NCBI GenBank assembly: GCA_045107005.1
Contig: JBGCFP010000033.1
Span: forward strand, 1 to 45,881
DNA: 45,881 nt
Direction: 5' to 3'
From: JBCCMA01 sp045107005
GTDB lineage: Bacteria; Pseudomonadota; Gammaproteobacteria; Steroidobacterales; JBCCMA01
Below, piece after piece: positions 7,317 to 16,545 of the stretch. The position numbers and the translations under genes are program-made. The stretch's first letter is position 1. Each line of letters opens with the position of its first letter. The notes below the pieces were generated by a model. That model searched no databases, had not been told where the DNA came from, and saw only the letters and a program-made list of their open reading frames with translations.

Positions 7317-10300
7317 CGCCATTCTTGCGCGCTTCGCAGACGAGCCAGCCGCCGTGACGCTCGGCGATCCGCCGGGCGACCGCTAAGCCAACGCCGTGCC
7401 CCGGCACGTCGGTGGCGTTGTCGAGTCGTGCAAACATGTCGAATATGCGCTCGTTATCCTTGCCGCGTATGCCCGGCCCGTTATCGCAAAACGTGATTCG
7501 CCAGGTATCGTCTTCGAGGTCTGCGCTTAGCGTGATTTCAGGCGCCTGCGTCTCGTTGAACTTGATCGCGTTGGCGATCAGTTCCTGAACCAGATAAACC
7601 ATCTGATCTTGGTCGGCCTGAAGAACATTCGGCAGCAGGCGACTGTCAATCACGGCACGTTTCTCTTCGATTACCGTTTTGAGGTTCTTGCGCGCGTCGG
7701 AGACCACATCGTAAAAATCGACCTCCTCGAGCGGTTGGCCGCGCGTGACCACTCGCGAAAATTCCAGCAAGCCGTTGATCATTGTGCGGATACGACGCGC
7801 GCGATCCCGTATGTGCGAGATGTACGTCGACCCATCCTCGGGCAGGCTTTCGCTGCATTCTTCGTCGAGCAACTGCGCATAACTGGTGATGTCACGCAGC
7901 GGTGTTAACAAGTCGTGGGATACGGCGTAGGAAAAGCCCTGCATTTCCTGGCCAGCGCGCACTAACTTCGCGGCGGTCCGCCTTACGTTGGTGATATCGA
8001 CGAAACTCAGCAGCACGCCGTCGATCGATCCGGTCTTGCGCCGATAGGGCATGATCGACATCAAGAACCAATTCTCGGCCTCGTCCTGCACTTCGTATTC
8101 GCGCTGATCGCCAGTCTCCAGGACTTCTTTCAACTCGCGTATCAGGCCCGGGAAACTGAAATTGGCATTGATGTGTGCGATCGGACGACCAATGTCGTGA
8201 TGCATCAGACTGAAGTGACGGGCGACCGCAGGCGTAAAACGTCGAATGCACAGCTCCTCGTCGAGGAACACCGTGCCAATGTCCGTGCTGACCAACAGGT
8301 TATTCATGTCGTCGGTCATGACCGTGAGCTCTTCGATCTTGAGTTCGTACTCCTTGTTGACCGAGTACAGCTCCTCGTTCACCGACTGCAGTTCTTCGTT
8401 GGTGCTCTGCAGTTCTTCGTTGGACGCCATCAGCTCTTCGTTGGTGGCCTGCAGTTCTTCGTTGCTGGTCTCGAGTTCTTCGTTCGTCGCCTGCAGATAC
8501 TCTTTGGTATAACGCAGCTCTTGTTCGAGGTTCGAGACGTGATCGCTGTAGGCGCCATCAGAATCGAACGGCACGGCATCCAGTGGCGCAGCATCGATGG
8601 CGGCCGAGCCTTCGGCAATACCCGTGGCTTGAACCGTGCGGTGGGCTTCTTCAAACGTCACCAGATAAAAATCGGCAGGGGAACGATCATCGAGCGCTTC
8701 GATCGTGACGCGCACGACACGCTCATCGTCGTCATCGATACGTACGCGAATGCCGCCGTAGCGCACGTTGGCGGGTTCACGGCGCGCACGCTGCAGACCC
8801 GTCGAGACCGCCATGCGCAAATCAGGGTGAATCAGTTCCAGCACTTCGAGGGTCGCCACGCCGTCTGCCGTGTGCAGGTATTCCGAGCCTTGATTGAACG
8901 TGTGTGCCAGTTGGCCGAAGCTGTCTACCAGAATGCTGGTTGGCGCGTATTTGTCGAGGATGGTGTCATAGGCGCGCAGCATCGCCACATCGCGACCTCC
9001 GCCGTGACGAGTATGCGGAATGGCATCGTAGCTTGGCGCACCGCTGGGTGTCTGATGATTGGGTTGCGGTCGCGGCTTGGTCGCCATCATGCGACGTGGC
9101 AGACGAATGTTGCGACGCTTGCTGTAGAGCTTGACGCGTTCGTCGACGGTATCGAATTCGTTGGACAGCTCGTTCAGGCTTTCACTCGGACCCAGGAACA
9201 GCGTGCCCTTGACGCGCAGCGCAAAATGGAACATCGACAGTGCGTTGAGTTGGGCTTCGTTGTCAAAGTAAATGATCACATTGCGGCACGTGACCAGATC
9301 GAGTTTGGTGAAAGGTGGGTCGTTGGTCAGATCCTGCTTCGCAAACACAACAATGCTGCGAATTTCCGGCTGCACCTGGTAACGATCGGGGCCCAGCGGT
9401 TTAAAGTAGCGGCGGACACGCTCATTGGAAATGCGCGACAACGACGAGCTGGTGTACACGCCCTGGCCGGCCACTTCGAGCGAGTCCGTATGCAGATCGG
9501 TGGCAAAGATTCGCACGTTGACGGGCATGTTCTGCGCAGTCAGGTATTCGTGGAACAGAATGGCCAGCGTGTACGCTTCTTCGCCGCTGGCCGTGCCGGC
9601 AACCCAGCAGCGGATCTCGCGTTTGCCGTCGGCGGCAGCGCAGATATCAGGAATCACGTCGGATTCAAAAACTGCCCACGCTTTTTCGTCACGAAAAAAT
9701 TCGGTTACGCCAATCAGCAGATCCCGATACAAATCGGGCAGCTCGCTTTCGCGGGTCTCCAACAGGTCGACGTAATCTTCGACACTGTGGGTAGCGTGCA
9801 GTGCCATCCGTCGCTCGATGCGCCGGGAAATCGTGCCGCGCTTGTACAGACTGAAATCCACGCCGAAGTGCTGTCCGAGCAATTCGATGATGCGGTGGAA
9901 CGGTTCGACGCCCTTGGCGCCCTCACGCGGCACGTTGGTGGTCAGCGGGCGACCGTGGCCGACGTAGTCGACCAGAACGCTCGGCATGGCGCTCGGCGCC
10001 AGCACAGCATCGACTACCCCAGTTGCTACCGCACTGCGCGGCATGCCGTCAAAGCGGGCGGTGTCCATGGACTGTGCGAGAACCAGTCCGCTGGACTGAT
10101 GAATTGCCCGTACGCCGCGAGTGCCGTCGCTACCGGTGCCTGACAGAATAATGCCAATGGCGGTGTCGCCGCGCTGCTCCGCCAGTGAAATCAGGAATCG
10201 GTCTATGGGCAGGTTGAGCCCTTCTTCGGCGTCACGCTCGGTGAGCACGAAACAGTCGTTTTTGACCGTCATCATTTTCTTGGCAGGGATCAGATACACG

Positions 10301-10539
10301 CTGTCGGGTTCGATCAGCATGCCTTGTTCCACTTTGTGGATTGCCATCACGGTGTGCCGCGCCAACAGCTCATCCATCAGACTCTTGAAGTCTGGTGTCA
10401 GGTGTTGCACGACGACAAACGCCATGCCGCTGTTTGGGGGCACGGCATCGAAGAATTCTTCCAGTGCCTCGAGGCCACCGGCTGAGGCGCCGATGCCCAC
10501 GACAAAAGACGGGACTTCAACGGTAGTTTTGGAAATCAC
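7255..10539 (-). CDS. CheB-CheR-PAS-histidine kinase fusion protein
   Basis: About 1094 residues from the GTG at 10539, which has AGGAAC upstream and leaves the CheB domain near the N-terminus. The frame stays open to ATG 10665, but that extension looks non-coding. Order: CheB methylesterase with the Ser-His-Asp set visible in GIGASAGG, VVQHLTPD and SGTGSDGTRG; CheR methyltransferase (FRDEKAW, GTASGEEAYTLA, CRNVIIYF); a long coiled coil made of (T/S)NEEL heptads encoded at about 8340-8510; a PAS domain; HisKA with phospho-acceptor H875 (SHDLLTPLR); and HATPase_c (NAIKF, DNGPGI, GHGVGLA). This architecture is known in many bacteria as a sensor protein, although no chemoreceptor or flagellar gene is in the window. 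It probably signals to a receiver such as the stand-alone one at 5021 (inference). Its 3' end overlaps the convergent GGDEF-EAL gene. Confidence 0.93.
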   Translation of the reverse strand: MISKTTVEVPSFVVGIGASAGGLEALEEFFDAVPPNSGMAFVVVQHLTPDFKSLMDELLARHTVMAIHKVEQGMLIEPDSVYLIPAKKMMTVKNDCFVLTERDAEEGLNLPIDRFLISLAEQRGDTAIGIILSGTGSDGTRGVRAIHQSSGLVLAQSMDTARFDGMPRSAVATGVVDAVLAPSAMPSVLVDYVGHGRPLTTNVPREGAKGVEPFHRIIELLGQHFGVDFSLYKRGTISRRIERRMALHATHSVEDYVDLLETRESELPDLYRDLLIGVTEFFRDEKAWAVFESDVIPDICAAADGKREIRCWVAGTASGEEAYTLAILFHEYLTAQNMPVNVRIFATDLHTDSLEVAGQGVYTSSSLSRISNERVRRYFKPLGPDRYQVQPEIRSIVVFAKQDLTNDPPFTKLDLVTCRNVIIYFDNEAQLNALSMFHFALRVKGTLFLGPSESLNELSNEFDTVDERVKLYSKRRNIRLPRRMMATKPRPQPNHQTPSGAPSYDAIPHTRHGGGRDVAMLRAYDTILDKYAPTSILVDSFGQLAHTFNQGSEYLHTADGVATLEVLELIHPDLRMAVSTGLQRARREPANVRYGGIRVRIDDDDERVVRVTIEALDDRSPADFYLVTFEEAHRTVQATGIAEGSAAIDAAPLDAVPFDSDGAYSDHVSNLEQELRYTKEYLQATNEELETSNEELQATNEELMASNEELQSTNEELQSVNEELYSVNKEYELKIEELTVMTDDMNNLLVSTDIGTVFLDEELCIRRFTPAVARHFSLMHHDIGRPIAHINANFSFPGLIRELKEVLETGDQREYEVQDEAENWFLMSIMPYRRKTGSIDGVLLSFVDITNVRRTAAKLVRAGQEMQGFSYAVSHDLLTPLRDITSYAQLLDEECSESLPEDGSTYISHIRDRARRIRTMINGLLEFSRVVTRGQPLEEVDFYDVVSDARKNLKTVIEEKRAVIDSRLLPNVLQADQDQMVYLVQELIANAIKFNETQAPEITLSADLEDDTWRITFCDNGPGIRGKDNERIFDMFARLDNATDVPGHGVGLAVARRIAERHGGWLVCEARKNGAKFVLTLPVAFAEKTPAASS

Positions 10540-10710
10540 AGATCGTTCCTGAGTGAGATTGCCAGCGCCAGTTTGCTGATCCTCAAACACCGAAAATCGC
10601 TTATCAATACTGACGTTAGGCGACAGTGTTGCACATCTGGACGGTGATCCCAAGTCCGATTGCATTGACTCGCTGGCTGACCCAGCGGCAGGTATCGGTC
10701 CGACCCAAAT

Positions 10711-12015
10711 TCAGAGAACACCAGCTCGTTTGATATCCATGTATCGCTTGGCCAAAGACTGGGGCAGTTCGCTGCACGATGTGTCTTCGATGAGCACGCC
10801 GCGGGCGCCGAGCATCTCGTGGGTGATGCGGCGCGAGTCTAAATAATGATGCGCGGAGGCAAAATCGCGGGCGGCGTCAAAATCTTGCACCGGTCGATCC
10901 AGCAATTGATCCACGCCCGGCTCCCGCAAACTGGCGACGAGCAACACGTGTCGGCGACGTAACAAATTGAAGGCAACCCGAAGGTCGTCGCCATCTTCGT
11001 CGCGAATGTTGGTCAGCATGACGATCAGCGCGCGGCGTTTCTGTCGCAGAGCCAGCTGCGTTGCTGCCGCCTGATAGTCCACGGCAACCGGGTCCGGCTG
11101 CAGATCGAACAACTGCTTGGTGAGCGCCGACATGGTTGACATGCCCTTGCGCGGTTTCATCCAGCGCGCTCCATCGCCGCAGGTCATGAAACCGACCGCG
11201 TCGCCCTGGCGCAGAGCGACGTAGGACAACAGGAGCATGGCGTTGAGCACATGGTCGAAGTGGCTCAAGCCGCCCTCGCGAGCCAGCATCCGTCGACCCG
11301 TATCAATCAAGAACACGATTTGCTGATCGCGTTCTTCCTGATATTCCTTGGCAATCATTTTCGACAGACGCGCTGTCGCCTTCCAGTCGATTTGACGAAA
11401 CGTATCGCCGACGCGGTACTCGCGCAGCTGGTGAAATTCCGAGCCCTCGCCCCGCCGCGGTCGCAAATGTGCGCCCCCTGCGGCAACCTGAGAATCGATA
11501 CCCAGCACGGCAAATTTTGTGACCGCGGCAAAATTGGGGAAAACATTGACCGTCTGCTCGGCCGCCACGGCGGTACGCCGAGTCCACCACGATAGCGGTG
11601 AGTAGGTGCGTAAATCGATGAGTCCAAACGGATGCTGACCACGTGCAAGCGGCGTCACCGCGTATTGGATACGTGTGAACTCCCGCGCGGCGATGCGTAC
11701 GGTTTTGGGTTGCTCGCTCGTTTGCATCGAGCTTGGATAGTGGTCGAACACCTCGATCTTGATGGATCGCCGACCCGGGTTGTTTATGCGCAGTCCGATG
11801 TTGCGCATAACGCCGAGCGCCATCGAAGGATTGGCATCGCGCGTCGCGGCGGGCGTGGCGTCGCACCAGAGAACGCACAGATCAATCAGCGCCACAGCCA
11901 CCGCGCCCGCTGTTGCTGACAACCACACGACCCGATATTCCGGCCATACGAACAACAGCGAACCGACCGCAAGCAGAGCGGCGCCGACGCGCAGGAGGGC
12001 GGGCGCAGGTCTCAT
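10711..12015 (-). CDS. DUF58 domain protein
   Basis: 434 residues. Two N-terminal hydrophobic segments (about 8-25 and 28-50) are followed by a cytosolic or periplasmic part with the DUF58 signature 'GSEFHQLREYRVGD' and 'IDWKATAR', then a VWA-like fold (QIVFLIDTGRRM; D-x-G where canonical VWA has D-x-S-x-S). DUF58 proteins regularly pair with MoxR ATPases, which are thought to act as chaperones for VWA-type partners. Its ATG shares an ATGA overlap with the moxR stop codon. It is the last gene of the six-gene cluster; 171 bases follow before the CheB/CheR gene. Confidence 0.92.
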   Translation of the reverse strand: MRPAPALLRVGAALLAVGSLLFVWPEYRVVWLSATAGAVAVALIDLCVLWCDATPAATRDANPSMALGVMRNIGLRINNPGRRSIKIEVFDHYPSSMQTSEQPKTVRIAAREFTRIQYAVTPLARGQHPFGLIDLRTYSPLSWWTRRTAVAAEQTVNVFPNFAAVTKFAVLGIDSQVAAGGAHLRPRRGEGSEFHQLREYRVGDTFRQIDWKATARLSKMIAKEYQEERDQQIVFLIDTGRRMLAREGGLSHFDHVLNAMLLLSYVALRQGDAVGFMTCGDGARWMKPRKGMSTMSALTKQLFDLQPDPVAVDYQAAATQLALRQKRRALIVMLTNIRDEDGDDLRVAFNLLRRRHVLLVASLREPGVDQLLDRPVQDFDAARDFASAHHYLDSRRITHEMLGARGVLIEDTSCSELPQSLAKRYMDIKRAGVL

Positions 12016-12962
12016 GCGCGCGGTGCTTCGACCTTTTCCAGAATCTCGTGCAGCAGATCGTCGGTACTGTACGCTTCAATCTCCATTTCCGGCGCGAGAA
12101 TGATGCGATGGCGCAGAGCCGGGATGGCAACCGATTTGACGTCATCGGGAGTGACGAAATCGCGGCCTGCGATAAACGCAGCGGAACGCGCGGCACGCAT
12201 TACCGCAATCGAACCGCGCGGCCCGGCGCCGACCGCAACGCCCGCCCAGTCGCGCGTGCGGCGCACGATATCGACGGCGTAGTCGCGCACCGTTTCGTCG
12301 ATGGTCAATCCAGCAGCCCGCTCCTGCAGGGCGATCAACTCCGCCGCCGTCATTACCTGCGCAACGCGATCGAGATTAAAGCCGTCGCCAAGGTTATTGT
12401 CGACGACGCTACTGACCAGCGTTTTTTCCTCGTCATCTTCCGGATAGTCGATCAGCACTTTGAGCAAGAAACGGTCTACCTGAGCTTCGGGCAGCGGATA
12501 GGTGCCCTCGCTCTCACTCGGGTTCTGGGTGGCGATAGTCAGAAATGGGGGGGCGAGCGTAAAGCCCTTGCCTTCAATGGTAACCTGCCGCTCTTGCATG
12601 ACTTCCAGGAGCGCCGCCTGAGTTTTGGCTGGCGCTCGATTGATTTCATCGGCCAGTAGCAGATTGGTAAAAACCGGGCCACGCCGTATGCGAAACGACT
12701 CGGATTTCGGATCGTAAACGGCATGTCCGCTTACATCGCTTGGCATCAAATCCGGGGTAAACTGCACCCGGGAAAACCGCATATCCAGTGCCGTTGCCAA
12801 CGCGCGCGCCAATAAGGTTTTGCCAAGGCCTGGCACGCCTTCGAGCAACACGTGGCCGCCGCTCACCAGCGCAATGAGCACTTGATCGATGACTGCCCCC
12901 TGACCGATGACGGCTTGTTGCACGGCGGCTCGAACCTGTTGCATTGGAAGAGTGTCGTTCAT
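12012..12962 (-). CDS. MoxR family AAA+ ATPase
   Basis: 316 residues from ATG 12962, chosen because it forms an ATGA overlap with the preceding stop; a GTG start 12 bases earlier is possible. Walker A is GVPGLGKT (42-49), Walker B is LLLADE (101-106) followed by INRAP, and sensor 1 lies in TIATQNP. This is the AAA_3 type typical of MoxR. The family assists maturation of metal- or VWA-containing protein complexes. Here its natural partner is the DUF58 protein encoded immediately downstream with an overlapping start. Confidence 0.95.
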   Translation of the reverse strand: MNDTLPMQQVRAAVQQAVIGQGAVIDQVLIALVSGGHVLLEGVPGLGKTLLARALATALDMRFSRVQFTPDLMPSDVSGHAVYDPKSESFRIRRGPVFTNLLLADEINRAPAKTQAALLEVMQERQVTIEGKGFTLAPPFLTIATQNPSESEGTYPLPEAQVDRFLLKVLIDYPEDDEEKTLVSSVVDNNLGDGFNLDRVAQVMTAAELIALQERAAGLTIDETVRDYAVDIVRRTRDWAGVAVGAGPRGSIAVMRAARSAAFIAGRDFVTPDDVKSVAIPALRHRIILAPEMEIEAYSTDDLLHEILEKVEAPRA

Positions 12963-14107
12963 AGTCGTGTCCACATTATTTTCAAATTCTGGATGGCGCG
13001 AATGAAGTCACCGTGCGCACGGGATTCGTAGGCGCTAAGAGCCTCCGCGGCGGATTGTTCGCTAACGCCGCAAACGCGTGCGAGATAGGCGTCGCGCTGC
13101 GTCGAGTCGAGTCGGCGCAGCTGCGGATGACGGCGCGTCGCCGCCCGCAAGAAAGCGTGCTGTGTGCTCTCAAGCAGCTTGGTACGCTGTTGGTGGCGCC
13201 ACAGGAAACGACCGCTGGCCTCGATGTGCTCGACAAACGCTTTGCGCTCGTCGAGCGGAGGAGCGATTGGCGGGCCGAATCGCTGGCTGGCCCACCACAA
13301 CAGGAGCGCCAACAGCGCAATCCCTGCGATGAACAAATAGCCGGCCCGATCCATCAGAATCGACCACAGCGACGGTACGTCGCTGGTGTGCAGCAGCCAG
13401 ACTTGGCCAGCGCCCTCGGACGGGCCAACAAACCGCGTGAGCAGGAACGCGTGGTCAAGTTTACCGATGCTCGAATTGGCAATAATGCCAAGGTCCGCCA
13501 CCGCCGTCAGACGACCGCGAGCGTAGCGAAACTCGGCGGCAAACACGCCGTGCTGATCGTGCACTGCCCACAGTGGTTCAGTCGTTCCAGGGTCAATGTT
13601 AATACCATTGTCATACTGTTGATCGCCCCACGCCTCCCGCTGATCGCGGTCGGCGCCGTCGAGCGGCACCTCGGCGACAGGCGGCGCGTCGTCGTCAGGC
13701 TCGGTCCGTGCGCGCAGTACCGTGTCAACACCAATCGCCGTGAACACCGGATCAAAAACGTTGCCGTATCTGGGCTGAATCTGGACGATAAGATGGCCTC
13801 CCTGTGCCACCCAGTCGAGCAGCAGATCCAATTCGGCTTCGGGCAAGTAGTGATAGTTAAACGTGGCGATGGCGGTGTCCCCAACCCCAAGCGGCGTAAG
13901 ACTCGGCGTAAATTTACTTTGCGTGGCCGTTTCGAAACCGGAGGCGTCAAGAAAACGCTGGGCAGCAAGCAGCGGGTTGCGCGCCGCCTCGCCGGTCGGT
14001 TGCACGAAGTGTTCGTAGGATTCTTTCTCGTACAACATGAAAAACATGGCGACGAGGCCTGCCGTCAACACGCCGACCAGACTGATGATCAACGCCCGCT
14101 CATTCAT
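12959..14107 (-). CDS. DUF4350 domain membrane protein
   Basis: 382 residues from ATG 14107 (a TTG codon precedes it in frame). An N-terminal membrane anchor (about 5-25) is followed by a DUF4350 domain recognised by 'AARNPLLAAQRFLDASGFE', 'DTAIATFNYHYLPEAELDLLLDWVAQGG' (a GATase-like fold that detects a mobile Rossmann core) and 'HAFLLTRFVG'. A second membrane helix (about 265-285, GYLFIAGIALLALLLWWASQ) precedes a cytosolic tail that is rich in Arg and includes 'FVEHIEASGRFLWRH'. The start overlaps the DUF4129 gene by 8 bases and its stop overlaps moxR. Function is unknown; it is a constant neighbour of MoxR and DUF58 in many genomes. Confidence 0.9.
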   Translation of the reverse strand: MNERALIISLVGVLTAGLVAMFFMLYEKESYEHFVQPTGEAARNPLLAAQRFLDASGFETATQSKFTPSLTPLGVGDTAIATFNYHYLPEAELDLLLDWVAQGGHLIVQIQPRYGNVFDPVFTAIGVDTVLRARTEPDDDAPPVAEVPLDGADRDQREAWGDQQYDNGINIDPGTTEPLWAVHDQHGVFAAEFRYARGRLTAVADLGIIANSSIGKLDHAFLLTRFVGPSEGAGQVWLLHTSDVPSLWSILMDRAGYLFIAGIALLALLLWWASQRFGPPIAPPLDERKAFVEHIEASGRFLWRHQQRTKLLESTQHAFLRAATRRHPQLRRLDSTQRDAYLARVCGVSEQSAAEALSAYESRAHGDFIRAIQNLKIMWTRL

Positions 14108-15605
14108 CAATCGGGCCTTCGATCAGATGCCACAGCGTACACAGTTCGTCGACGCTATCGGTGCTTGGCGACAAGTGGCCATAGGCTAGCTTCTGCCAGC
14201 TGTTGGCGATGCGCGCGAAGTAGCGGCCGCTGGTTGCGTCCAGTTTGTCCAGGACACGTCGCTCGCAGTCCCCTTCTGTGTGGCTGTCGCTGATATGCAG
14301 GCCGTGTCGGTCGTTGAGGACGGTGAGCGCACCGCGATACAAAAGGCTCAGTGCGTCGCGGTGTTTTTTGCGTGCCCACAGTTCGCGTACTGCGGACGGA
14401 ATGTCCGCAGGCAGTTCGTCTTCGGACAAGAGTAGCCCGCCCTGCTGATTAGCGCGTTTGACCGGATTGCCACCGGCGCCTTGAAGCCACGGCAGCCACC
14501 GATCCCGCAAGCGAATGGCCGTGATCAGAAGCGCAGCCAGTGCGACCCACAGGACGATTTCACTGAACGTGCCAAACCACTGGCTGAGTGCGCCGCCAAA
14601 CTCAAAGATGGGCAAATCCGATTCATCGTTTTCTTCGTCCCCCTTCTTTTTTGGCACCCAGCGCGTGCGCTCCTGCGTGCGTCCGAAGTTGTCTTGCGCA
14701 AGGACCTCCTCAATACGCTCGCGGCTTTGCTCGCGCTCGAGTTCGACGGAGTCGGCGTGGCTCGGCACAGTGGGCACCACCCACAAACACAACAGCAGCG
14801 GCATCAAGATTCCGGCGACGACATTGCGGCGTCGAACCATACGCCGAAACTGGAGTTCAACATCCCATGCTTCCAGATGGGTGCGCCGATTCAGATAAAG
14901 ACAAAATCCGGCCGCGACATAAAACGGCGCCAGCAGTCCTTCGCACAACCAGTAGCTGGCCAGAATCAAAACGTCCCACTTCAACCCGCCAACCAGCATG
15001 CGATCGCTCAAAGCGATGATGAAATCGCGGACGGCCGTTGGATCAAACACCATGATCTGTTGCGCACTCACTGACACCATCAGGCCGAGCAGCGTGGTGA
15101 ACGCAAGCGCCACCAGCCCCAGCGTCAGCATGGACAGAGCTGCCGACGTGCCACTCGTACCCATTTGCAGGATGCGGCTGCGCACGCGCCGAGCGTGCCC
15201 CTTCAGGCGCTCAAGTTGCGTTACCGGCAGGTTGAACGAGCGCGAGAGTTCGAATCGACGCCACGTGAGGGCGCTGACTATGCCGCTGCGAAACGGTTCG
15301 CGCAGTACGATGCCGGCGTATTCGCTGCGCTTGGGTTGATCGCCAAAGACCACACGGCTGAACAAGTGCAGCACCGGTCGTTCGAAGGCCGGCTTGATCC
15401 ACCAGAACGCAAGCAGCGCCAGCCACGTGCGGTTCTGTGCAATGCCGAATGCCGCAATCGCCAGCATCCACGGTGCACTGGCGCAGAACCATAAGACCAG
15501 CGCGGTGGCGTAATGCGACTGCGCCAACCGCAAGCCCAGATCGACGGCTTCAAAGTCGGTGCGCGGGCGCAGCGCAATGGTAATGCGTTCAAGATCCACG
15601 GGCAC
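14100..15605 (-). CDS. DUF4129 domain membrane protein
   Basis: About 501 residues from GTG 15605, which overlaps the end of the SpoIIM-like gene by 17 bases; a second GTG at 15599 is an alternative. The frame is open further upstream, but that part is a shadow of the SpoIIM-like gene. Several hydrophobic segments occupy the N-terminal half (e.g. TALVLWFCASAPWMLAIAAF, ALTLG LVALAFTTLLGLMV), then a periplasmic acidic linker, another helix (EIVLWVALAALLITAI) and the DUF4129 domain (about 410-495) with 'ELWARKKHRDALSLLYRGAL' and 'TEGDCERRVL'. DUF4129 is found fused to transglutaminases or in MoxR clusters. Function unknown. Confidence 0.85.
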   Translation of the reverse strand: MPVDLERITIALRPRTDFEAVDLGLRLAQSHYATALVLWFCASAPWMLAIAAFGIAQNRTWLALLAFWWIKPAFERPVLHLFSRVVFGDQPKRSEYAGIVLREPFRSGIVSALTWRRFELSRSFNLPVTQLERLKGHARRVRSRILQMGTSGTSAALSMLTLGLVALAFTTLLGLMVSVSAQQIMVFDPTAVRDFIIALSDRMLVGGLKWDVLILASYWLCEGLLAPFYVAAGFCLYLNRRTHLEAWDVELQFRRMVRRRNVVAGILMPLLLCLWVVPTVPSHADSVELEREQSRERIEEVLAQDNFGRTQERTRWVPKKKGDEENDESDLPIFEFGGALSQWFGTFSEIVLWVALAALLITAIRLRDRWLPWLQGAGGNPVKRANQQGGLLLSEDELPADIPSAVRELWARKKHRDALSLLYRGALTVLNDRHGLHISDSHTEGDCERRVLDKLDATSGRYFARIANSWQKLAYGHLSPSTDSVDELCTLWHLIEGPIDE

Positions 15606-16545
15606 GTCCCGCCAATGAGAAATACAGCAGCACGAATAACCACAGAACAGCAGCGACGCTGTACTTGGCCGCTGCCGGTGGCCAGGTTGTCGACGACCAG
15701 AACGCCTCGATGAACGCAGCCCCGAGCAACATTGCGGTAAACCCGTACACGATGGGCATCGCCTCGCTCGCGGCGTGGCGGAGTGCATCGGTTCGGCGAC
15801 GTCGACCGGGTGCAAAGAAACTGAAACCCAGCTTGAGGCCGGCGGCGCCAGCGAGCACGATAGCGTTGAGTTCAAATGCGCTGTGACCCGAGACAAACGG
15901 CCAGATATTGTGGCCGAGTCCCTGCGCCGTCACGTGGCCGACCACCGTGCCGATTACCAGGCCATTGGTAAACACAACGTACAGAGCACCGATGCCGATC
16001 AGCGCGCCGCTTGCGAACGTACGAAACCCGATGCCGATGTTATTAAAGATGTAGTACCCGAACATCAACAGATCGTCACCCGAATCTCGCGCACCGAAGC
16101 GACTGGCGTCATCGCTGTACATCTCTGCGTAAGTGGCCGCATCATCTGGCGAGATGATGGAATAGACGAGTGTTGGCTTGGTGATCGCTGCGCCGAGCAT
16201 GGCCAGAAACGGGCCATAGAACAGCACGGCGGCGAACAGTACGATCACCCAGTTCTTGCGTACGCTCCGCGGAAAGTCTCTGGCAAAAAAGCGCCAGAGA
16301 TTGCTGACCCCGCTGGCGCGCGCGGCGTACAGCGCGCGATGTCCTTCAAGCGCGAGTCGGTTGAGGCGATCCTCCAGCCCGGCTGAGTAGTTGCGGGCTC
16401 TGGCCAGCGCGAGGTGATGGCAGATTTTTCGATAGGTCTGCGGCACCTGGTCGGCGCTCATCGCCTCGCCGTCTGGTTGCGTCAGCCACTGCTCAAACGC
16501 GGTCCAACTTTCGCCGTAAGCGCGCTCAAAATCGGCTTGCTTCAT
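15589..16545 (-). CDS. SpoIIM-like (stage II sporulation protein M family) membrane protein
   Basis: 318 residues with a cytosolic N-terminal region, then about five or six membrane helices. Family marks are 'ADQVPQTYRKICHHLALARAR' near the N-terminus, 'MFGYYIFNNIGIGFRTFASG' and 'SGHSAFELNAIVLAGAAGL'. SpoIIM acts in engulfment in Bacillus, but homologues are widespread in non-sporulating Gram-negatives next to RDD, MoxR and DUF58, where their role is unknown. The gene starts at ATG 16545 in an ATGA overlap with the RDD gene, and its end overlaps the DUF4129 gene. There is no sign of a sporulating organism elsewhere in the window. Confidence 0.92.
   Translation of the reverse strand: MKQADFERAYGESWTAFEQWLTQPDGEAMSADQVPQTYRKICHHLALARARNYSAGLEDRLNRLALEGHRALYAARASGVSNLWRFFARDFPRSVRKNWVIVLFAAVLFYGPFLAMLGAAITKPTLVYSIISPDDAATYAEMYSDDASRFGARDSGDDLLMFGYYIFNNIGIGFRTFASGALIGIGALYVVFTNGLVIGTVVGHVTAQGLGHNIWPFVSGHSAFELNAIVLAGAAGLKLGFSFFAPGRRRRTDALRHAASEAMPIVYGFTAMLLGAAFIEAFWSSTTWPPAAAKYSVAAVLWLFVLLYFSLAGRARGS

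Noticed and set aside
8340..8510. Short tandem DNA repeats
   Set aside because: They encode the (T/S)NEEL heptads of a coiled coil in the CheB/CheR kinase, so they are explained by protein structure.
8173..10143. 656-codon open frame on the plus strand
   Set aside because: It lies wholly antisense to the CheB/CheR kinase, whose domains are clear, and its protein has no recognisable fold; it is a GC-rich shadow frame.
13013..14293. 426-codon plus-strand open frame
   Set aside because: Antisense to DUF4350/DUF4129 genes that are supported by overlaps and family motifs.
15606..15896. N-terminal extension of the DUF4129 frame
   Set aside because: It is a shadow of the SpoIIM-like gene, low in family character; the start at the 17-base overlap is preferred.
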